Shown here: positions 5,000-9,208 of the stretch, piece after piece | Numbering within the stretch: position 1 is the first letter of the stretch | Layout: every line of letters starts with the position of its first letter | Assembly: GCA_003557605.1 (NCBI GenBank) | Contig: PWNW01000260.1 | Location: forward strand, 1-9,208 | Length of the DNA stretch: 9,208 nucleotides | Reading direction: 5' to 3' | Origin: Spirochaetaceae bacterium | GTDB taxonomy: Bacteria > Spirochaetota > Spirochaetia > PWKH01 | Notes under the pieces: generated by a model | Database searches by the model: none | What the model was told of the DNA's origin: nothing | Seen by the model: only the letters and a program-made list of their open reading frames with translations | Made by a program: the position numbers and the translations under genes

Positions 5000-6565
5000 A
5001 TGTGGTATTTTCTGTTTTCGGGGCTTTCATTGTTTATCTCCATCACACTGCTGCTTTACACATGGAGCCACAGACATGTCAAAGAGTCCCGCATCTTTTC
5101 ATATGTGCTGCTGTGCATCATTTCGCTGATTGTATTCCAGGCAGGCGAACTGCTCAGCGATGATGCCGGAACTATGACAATCTTTGCCAACCTCTACTAT
5201 CTGCCGATACAATTCGCTCCAGTGCTGTTTCTTCTTCTCTCTCTTCAGATTACCAATAATCCTTTCCTGCAGAACAGAAAGCTCCTGAAGGGGCTTATGT
5301 TTTTCATTCCTATTCTGACCCAGGCAGTCCTCTGGACAAACGATTTTCACCTGCTGATGCGCCGTGATGTGACTGTCGACACCAGCGGTGTTTTTGTACT
5401 AATGAGCAAAACCTACGGACCGGGGTTCTGGGCAGCGGCGATCTATAACTTTCTGCTCACCTTTATTGCCCTTGCGGTGCTTGCAGCAGCTATGCGGACA
5501 AAAAACTTCCTCTACCGCACCCAGGCGGCTCTTCTGTTTTTCGGACTTCTGCTTCCGGTCATTTCCATGGTGCTGACTGTATTCGGAATATTACGTATCG
5601 GGTTTGATATCACACCTGCGGTGCTCGGTCTTTCCGGATTGTTTGCTGCCTGGGGGATTTTCCGTTTTCGCCTCTTTGATGCGGTACCGGTGGCCCATTC
5701 AGCGGTGATCAGCGGGATAAACTCCGGTGTGATGGTATTTGATGCCTACGACCATATCGTGGATATCAATCCTGCCGCAGAAACGCTGATTGACGGGTAT
5801 CATCAAAACATGCTCGGCACCCATGCAGAAATCCTGCTGAGCTTCCATCCCCCGCTGCTCGAGCTGTACCGCAGGAAGTCTGAACATCCCAGCGAAATAT
5901 CGATGTCCTGCACTGGACAGCAGAGATGGTATGAAGTGACGGTAAGACCTTTGTATTCGGCACGATCAGAAATCCTCGGCACCCTGATCGTCCTCCATGA
6001 CATTACCGACCGCAAACGCACAGAAGAGGCTGTACGAAAGATGTCCCTTCATGATCCCCTTACCGGACTGCCGAACCGCAGGTTCTTCATGGAGCTTGCT
6101 GAACGGGAGCTGAACCAGTCACGCCGGCATAACACCGGTATCGGTACTGCGTTTATTGATCTTGACGATCTGAAAATAATAAACGACACATGGGGACACG
6201 AATTCGGAGACACCTACCTCAAGGAGACAGCTGACCGGCTGAAGGAAGCGTTACGTGACTCCGATACGGTCTGCAGACTTGGTGGTGATGAATTTGCCCT
6301 GCTTCTTCCTGGCCTGAAAACATACCATGATCTGGAAATAATTGCCCGTAAGGTGTTTCGCGCTTTCAGCCGAAGGGTAAGCAAGAAAAAACAGGTGAAG
6401 TCCATACGGGCAAGTATGGGGCTTTCAGCATTTCCTGAGGACGGGGACACCATTGAAGAACTGCTGAAAAAGGCAGATGAGGCCATGTACACGTCAAAAC
6501 GTTCCGGCAAAAACAGGTATACCCTTTCACAAACTATTGACAACAAAGTCCTTCATGGTAAGTAA
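5000..6565 (+). CDS. Membrane diguanylate cyclase: 7TM sensor, PAS, GGDEF
   Basis: This 521-residue inner-membrane enzyme is predicted to make cyclic di-GMP from two GTP. Seven hydrophobic helices (between about 3 and 218) fit the 7TM module found at the N-terminus of many histidine kinases. A PAS domain follows (about 233-342, ending in DITDRKRTEEAVRKM), then a GGDEF domain (about 349-515) starting with SLHDPLTGLPNRR. The active site GGDEF (428-432) is intact, metal-binding D387 (FIDLDD) is present, and the inhibitory I-site RxxD is intact (R419-D422, five residues before GGDEF), so product feedback is likely. No EAL domain is present. The start at 5000 has GGAG five bases upstream (4991-4994); ATGs at 4937, 4949 and 4961 lack such a site. 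The signal sensed is unknown. The aldo/keto reductase gene follows after 57 bases. Confidence 0.9.
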   Translation: MWYFLFSGLSLFISITLLLYTWSHRHVKESRIFSYVLLCIISLIVFQAGELLSDDAGTMTIFANLYYLPIQFAPVLFLLLSLQITNNPFLQNRKLLKGLMFFIPILTQAVLWTNDFHLLMRRDVTVDTSGVFVLMSKTYGPGFWAAAIYNFLLTFIALAVLAAAMRTKNFLYRTQAALLFFGLLLPVISMVLTVFGILRIGFDITPAVLGLSGLFAAWGIFRFRLFDAVPVAHSAVISGINSGVMVFDAYDHIVDINPAAETLIDGYHQNMLGTHAEILLSFHPPLLELYRRKSEHPSEISMSCTGQQRWYEVTVRPLYSARSEILGTLIVLHDITDRKRTEEAVRKMSLHDPLTGLPNRRFFMELAERELNQSRRHNTGIGTAFIDLDDLKIINDTWGHEFGDTYLKETADRLKEALRDSDTVCRLGGDEFALLLPGLKTYHDLEIIARKVFRAFSRRVSKKKQVKSIRASMGLSAFPEDGDTIEELLKKADEAMYTSKRSGKNRYTLSQTIDNKVLHGK

Positions 6566-6574
6566 CCGCACTTG

Positions 6575-6616
6575 TCTGCAGGAAAGCAGATAGAGTACAC
6601 TGAACTCTGCAGGAGG
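6575..6616 (+). promoter_or_regulatory. Aldo/keto reductase leader with repeated TCTGCAGGA and its ribosome binding site
   Basis: TCTGCAGGA occurs at 6575-6583 and again at 6606-6614, the second copy running into the Shine-Dalgarno AGGAGG (6611-6616). GCAGA (6586-6590) can pair with TCTGC of either copy, and AGAGT (6592-6596) can pair with ACTCT (6604-6608). Stems are only five base pairs, and no T run follows, so this is not a terminator. Confidence 0.3.
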
Positions 6617-6622
6617 TTTGAT

Positions 6623-7654
6623 ATGTATATTGCTGATGCACAGCGCTATGAAGAGATGAAGTACAACCGCTGCGGAAACAGCGGACTGAAGCTTCCGGCG
6701 CTCTCCCTCGGATTCTGGCACAATTTCGGTGATTGTTCTCCCATTTCGGCTATGAGAGAGATGATGCACCGCAGTTTTGACCTGGGCATCACCCACTTTG
6801 ATCTGGCTAACAATTACGGACCACCTCCGGGATCCGCTGAACTGAATTTCGGCAAAATCTTTGCCCAGGATTTCTCCTCCTACCGTGACGAACTGATTAT
6901 CTCCACCAAAGCAGGATATCGGATGCATCCCGGTCCCTACGGCGAATGGGGAAGCAGGAAATACCTGCTTTCAAGCCTTGATGCGAGCCTGAAGAGAATG
7001 AATCTTGAATATGTTGATATCTTCTATTCCCACCGGTTTGATCCCGACACACCTTTGGAAGAAACTGTCGGTGCACTGGAAACTGCGGTGCGGCAGGGCA
7101 AGGCCCTGTATGCGGGAATTTCCTCCTACTCTGCATCCAAGACCAGGGAAGCCTGGGAGCTTCTGAGGCAGTCAGGGGTTCCCTGCACCATTCACCAGCC
7201 ATCCTATTCTATGCTCAACCGCTGGATCGAAGAAGATCTTCTAGAAACCCTCGGGGAGCTTGGAATCGGATGCATCTGCTTCTCACCTCTGGCGCAGGGC
7301 ATGCTTACAAGCAAGTATCTCCGGGGAATTCCTGAAGGCAGCAGGGCTTCAGGGGGAGAAAACAGTTTTCTCCCTCCCAGCTTTCTTTCCAAGGAGAACC
7401 TTGAGCGCATTTCCAAGCTCAACAGCATCGCAGAACGCAGAGGACAGAGCCTTGCACAGATGGCCCTGGCCTGGTGCCTGAGAAAACCGGAAATCACATC
7501 GGTGCTGATTGGCGCACGTTCAGCCCGGCAGATCAGCGAGAACGCTGCGGCGCTGAACAACCTGTCATTCTCCGATGAAGAGATGAAGGAAATCGACCGC
7601 TACGCCAAGGAAGGAGAAATTAATATCTGGAGACAGTCAAGCACCTCAGGGTAA
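6623..7654 (+). CDS. gpr: Aldo/keto reductase, YghZ/Gpr type (L-glyceraldehyde 3-phosphate reductase)
   Basis: This 343-residue cytoplasmic NADPH-dependent reductase closely follows E. coli YghZ (Gpr): RYEEMKYNRCGNSGLKLP at the N-terminus, ALSLGFWHNFG, FDLGITHFDLANNYGPPPGS, DELIISTKAGY, the SRKYLL and SLKRMNLEYVDIFYSHR blocks, GKALYAGISSYS, LAQGMLTSKYL and the closing GEINIWRQSS. The catalytic tetrad is D60, Y65, K96 and H137. The E. coli enzyme reduces L-glyceraldehyde 3-phosphate and detoxifies methylglyoxal; transferring that activity here is inference from similarity. The start at 6623 has a perfect AGGAGG six bases upstream, so an in-frame ATG at 6572 is not needed. The gene lies 57 bases after the diguanylate cyclase and could share its transcript. 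Its stop codon is one base from that of the convergent phosphatase gene. Confidence 0.93.
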   Translation: MYIADAQRYEEMKYNRCGNSGLKLPALSLGFWHNFGDCSPISAMREMMHRSFDLGITHFDLANNYGPPPGSAELNFGKIFAQDFSSYRDELIISTKAGYRMHPGPYGEWGSRKYLLSSLDASLKRMNLEYVDIFYSHRFDPDTPLEETVGALETAVRQGKALYAGISSYSASKTREAWELLRQSGVPCTIHQPSYSMLNRWIEEDLLETLGELGIGCICFSPLAQGMLTSKYLRGIPEGSRASGGENSFLPPSFLSKENLERISKLNSIAERRGQSLAQMALAWCLRKPEITSVLIGARSARQISENAAALNNLSFSDEEMKEIDRYAKEGEINIWRQSSTSG

Positions 7655-7655
7655 T

Positions 7656-8495
7656 CTACAGTGCTTCGGCTGTCCAACTTCCCCCAGTTAAGACATCAAT
7701 CTCCCGGTATCCCGCCTCCATGAGGAGATCACGTGCAGGGCCAAACCAGCAGTCAATATCCTTGGGAGAGTGAGCATCCGAGGAGATCACCATCGGAATG
7801 TTCCGTTCCCTGCAGTGCTTCAGCAGCCAGGGTGCCGGATAGGGCTCATCCATAATTCCCCGTGCGATGGTCCCGGTATTCACTTCGATTCTCACCCCAT
7901 GGTATGCTGCAGTATCAAGGGCTTCAAGGTTCAAGTCCCGATACCAGCGCTCCTGGGGATCAAAGAACCCCAGCTTGGGATTGAGTTTCTTAATCAGGTC
8001 AAAATGCCCCAGAATGTCAAAGCTGTGGAGCTCCATCAGTTCGTTGAGACATCGAAAATAATAGGAAACAAGGGCTTTCCCGCTCCCTTTGAAGGTATTG
8101 TTTCTCAACTTGAGAATCTCTTCAGGGGGGCCGTCAACACTGAGGAATTCACCGGTCTCCTGGTCTCTGAACAAATGGACTGAGCCGATGGTATAGTCCA
8201 GCCGATCTTTGTATGAACTTCCCTGAAGTTCCTTGGTGTCGTCGATGTAGTCCAGCTCCATTCCCCGGTACACTTCCATCCGGCCTCGGTAGACCTCCTT
8301 GAGACGGTCTGCCTCCTGGAAAAACCGTTCCACATTTTCTGCCTTCATATGCCAGTGATCGTCCTCAAACCATGGTGTGTGGCAGGAAAACCCTAGGATG
8401 TCAATGGACTTCTCAGCAGCTGAGGCGGCAAAGTTTTCCATTGACTCCGTACCGTCATCAAATGTGCAGTGCGTATGATAATTTGCAAGTTTCAT
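7656..8495 (-). CDS. PHP-domain phosphatase, histidinol-phosphatase (HisJ/HisK) family
   Basis: This 279-residue cytoplasmic metal-dependent phosphoesterase is of normal HisJ/HisK length. The PHP metal ligands are visible: H7 and H9 (YHTH), H39 (SCHTPW), E80 (GMELDY), H107 (GSVHL), H164 and D166 (GHFD), D240 and H242 (SSDAH). In Bacillus this family converts histidinol phosphate to histidinol in histidine synthesis; no other his gene is in the window, so another phosphate ester is possible. The frame is open to 8591, but the ATG at 8493-8495 gives the normal family start (MKLANYHTH). It has no Shine-Dalgarno sequence, and a weak promoter ends seven bases upstream, so the message may be leaderless. 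Starts at 8549 or 8534 cannot be excluded. It converges with the reductase with no terminator between them, and diverges from the lipoprotein gene. Confidence 0.87.
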   Translation of the reverse strand: MKLANYHTHCTFDDGTESMENFAASAAEKSIDILGFSCHTPWFEDDHWHMKAENVERFFQEADRLKEVYRGRMEVYRGMELDYIDDTKELQGSSYKDRLDYTIGSVHLFRDQETGEFLSVDGPPEEILKLRNNTFKGSGKALVSYYFRCLNELMELHSFDILGHFDLIKKLNPKLGFFDPQERWYRDLNLEALDTAAYHGVRIEVNTGTIARGIMDEPYPAPWLLKHCRERNIPMVISSDAHSPKDIDCWFGPARDLLMEAGYREIDVLTGGSWTAEAL

Positions 8496-8502
8496 GGATT
8501 TT

Positions 8503-8531
8503 AAGATACAGAAAATCTCTCTTTCCTGCAA
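8503..8531 (-). promoter_or_regulatory. Weak candidate promoter of the PHP gene
   Basis: On the minus strand, TTGCAG (three of six) and TATCTT (four of six) are separated by exactly 17 bases, with seven bases from the -10 box to the ATG. It is placed at the same distance from the start as in the transposase gene. The boxes alone would not be convincing. Confidence 0.3.
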
Positions 8532-8537
8532 CATTGC

Positions 8538-8566
8538 TGTACTGAGCATCACGTTAATGATATAGT
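8538..8566 (+). promoter_or_regulatory. Candidate extended -10 promoter of the lipoprotein gene
   Basis: TGATATAGT (8558-8566) is an extended -10 element whose TATAGT matches five of six consensus bases. The -35 position (TGTACT, 8538-8543, 17-base spacer) is poor, which extended -10 promoters tolerate. Initiation near 8573 would give a leader of about 33 bases carrying the ribosome binding site at 8594. Confidence 0.42.
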
Positions 8567-8605
8567 GTATCAGCACGATATGTATAAACACATAGGGAGT
8601 ATTTC

Positions 8606-9208
8606 ATGAAAAAAATCATTCTTCTTGCCATGATGATTTTGGTTCTGCTGTTCTCCTGCACCAGGGAAGAACCGGAAGTAATTGAAGCAGCACCTGAGCC
8701 CGAGCCCGAGATAGCAGTCCATTCACTGAAGGTGGGACTTATGAGCGCTGTGGATGCCGTTCCCTTCTTCTATGCCCTTGAGCAGGGATTTTTTGAAGCT
8801 GAGGAAGTTGAAGTTGAGCTGATACTTTTTACAAATGCCCAGAACCGGCAGACAGCTCTGCAGACCGGGCAGGTTGACGGTGCCATGACCGACCTGGTTG
8901 CCCTGATCACCAATGTGGGAGGAGATTTTGATATCACAGGAACCCTGTCAACTGACGGGGTATTTCCGCTGCTCACCGGAGTATCGATGTTTGAAAAGGA
9001 CCGGGTTACTGCAGGGGTGATGGAAATCAGCGTAACAAACTACATCCTTGAAGAATACCTGTTTGGAAGCCACGCAGTCGATAAAGTATTCATCAATGAA
9101 ATACCCGCCCGCCTGGAGGCAATCGCCTCATCCCAGCTTGATACGGGTATCTGCCCGGAACCCTTTGCCTCAATCGGTGAGATGCGTGGACTGGAAAAGG
9201 TGATCTAC
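8606..9208 (+). CDS. Solute-binding lipoprotein, NMT1/THI5/SsuA-like (cut by right edge)
   Basis: The first 201 residues of a periplasmic or membrane-anchored solute-binding protein are present; the family is usually about 310-340 residues. The lipoprotein signal peptide MKKIILLAMMILVLLFSC has C18 as lipidation site, with the relaxed lipobox (LFSC) usual in spirochaetes. An acidic, proline-rich linker follows (about 20-36). The binding domain starts at LKVGLMSAVDAVPFFYALEQGFF, the hallmark of NMT1/THI5-type proteins, and continues with TALQTGQVDGAMTDLVALI and, later, RLEAIASSQLDTGICPEPFA. Relatives bind aminopyrimidines, taurine, sulfonates or nitrate; the ligand cannot be told here. The ATG at 8606 has AGGGAG (8594-8599) six bases upstream. 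The permease and ATPase genes of such systems would be expected beyond the right edge. Confidence 0.87.
   Translation, partial: MKKIILLAMMILVLLFSCTREEPEVIEAAPEPEPEIAVHSLKVGLMSAVDAVPFFYALEQGFFEAEEVEVELILFTNAQNRQTALQTGQVDGAMTDLVALITNVGGDFDITGTLSTDGVFPLLTGVSMFEKDRVTAGVMEISVTNYILEEYLFGSHAVDKVFINEIPARLEAIASSQLDTGICPEPFASIGEMRGLEKVIY

Noticed and set aside
6575..6590. Hairpin TCTGC/GCAGA as a terminator between the GGDEF and reductase genes
   Set aside because: The stem is only five base pairs and no T run follows on either strand.
6899..7560. Minus-strand open frames within the reductase gene
   Set aside because: They are shadows of a gene with near-continuous similarity to E. coli YghZ and show no family motif.

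Overview
The window looks like bacterial chromosome of moderate GC, with a short AT-rich, mobile-DNA-like block at its left end. The organism cannot be fixed from this window. A free-living spirochaete (Spirochaetales) is a reasonable guess, based on the relaxed lipobox (LLFSC) of the last gene, the -35/-10 promoters of the sigma-70 type, and the mix of genes (a NatAB-like ABC exporter, a 7TM-PAS-GGDEF protein, a PHP phosphatase and an NMT1/THI5-like lipoprotein). This is inference.

Left block (1-1141): the 5' end of an IS-type transposase runs off the left edge on the minus strand. It is driven by a near-perfect TTGACA/TATAAT promoter. About 300 bases of AT-rich DNA without a convincing gene follow, then a short Schlafen/AlbA_2-domain gene that lacks the C-terminal half normal for its family. 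After it lies a 47-codon orphan reading frame (998-1141) that may be the tail of a gene cut by the insertion. Composition changes visibly near 1000, and this block looks like an insertion hot spot or a decaying island.

ABC exporter operon (1139-3414, minus strand): a NatA-like ATPase and a NatB-like ABC-2 permease overlap by ATGA and end at a strong rho-independent terminator. The operon promoter holds two copies of a 16-bp palindrome, one inside the -35/-10 spacer and one just upstream, centred 33 bp apart. The predicted transcript starts only a few bases before the ATPase ATG, so the mRNA is probably leaderless. This is the most interesting regulatory structure in the window, and no cognate regulator gene is present.

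Middle (3491-4880): a short-chain dehydrogenase diverges from the ABC operon. It converges on, and overlaps by 20 bases, a gene for an uncharacterised four-helix membrane protein.

Right part (5000-9208): a 7TM-PAS-GGDEF diguanylate cyclase with intact active and inhibitory sites is followed 57 bases later by a YghZ/Gpr-type aldo/keto reductase. The reductase converges, with a single base between stop codons, on a PHP-family histidinol-phosphatase-like gene. A lipoprotein gene for a solute-binding protein of the NMT1/THI5/SsuA kind diverges from the phosphatase and is cut by the right edge. Two redox enzymes (SDR and AKR) lie near an exporter and a c-di-GMP enzyme, but apart from the ABC operon and possibly GGDEF-AKR the genes look like independently transcribed units. 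I see no CRISPR array, tRNA, rRNA or complete mobile element.
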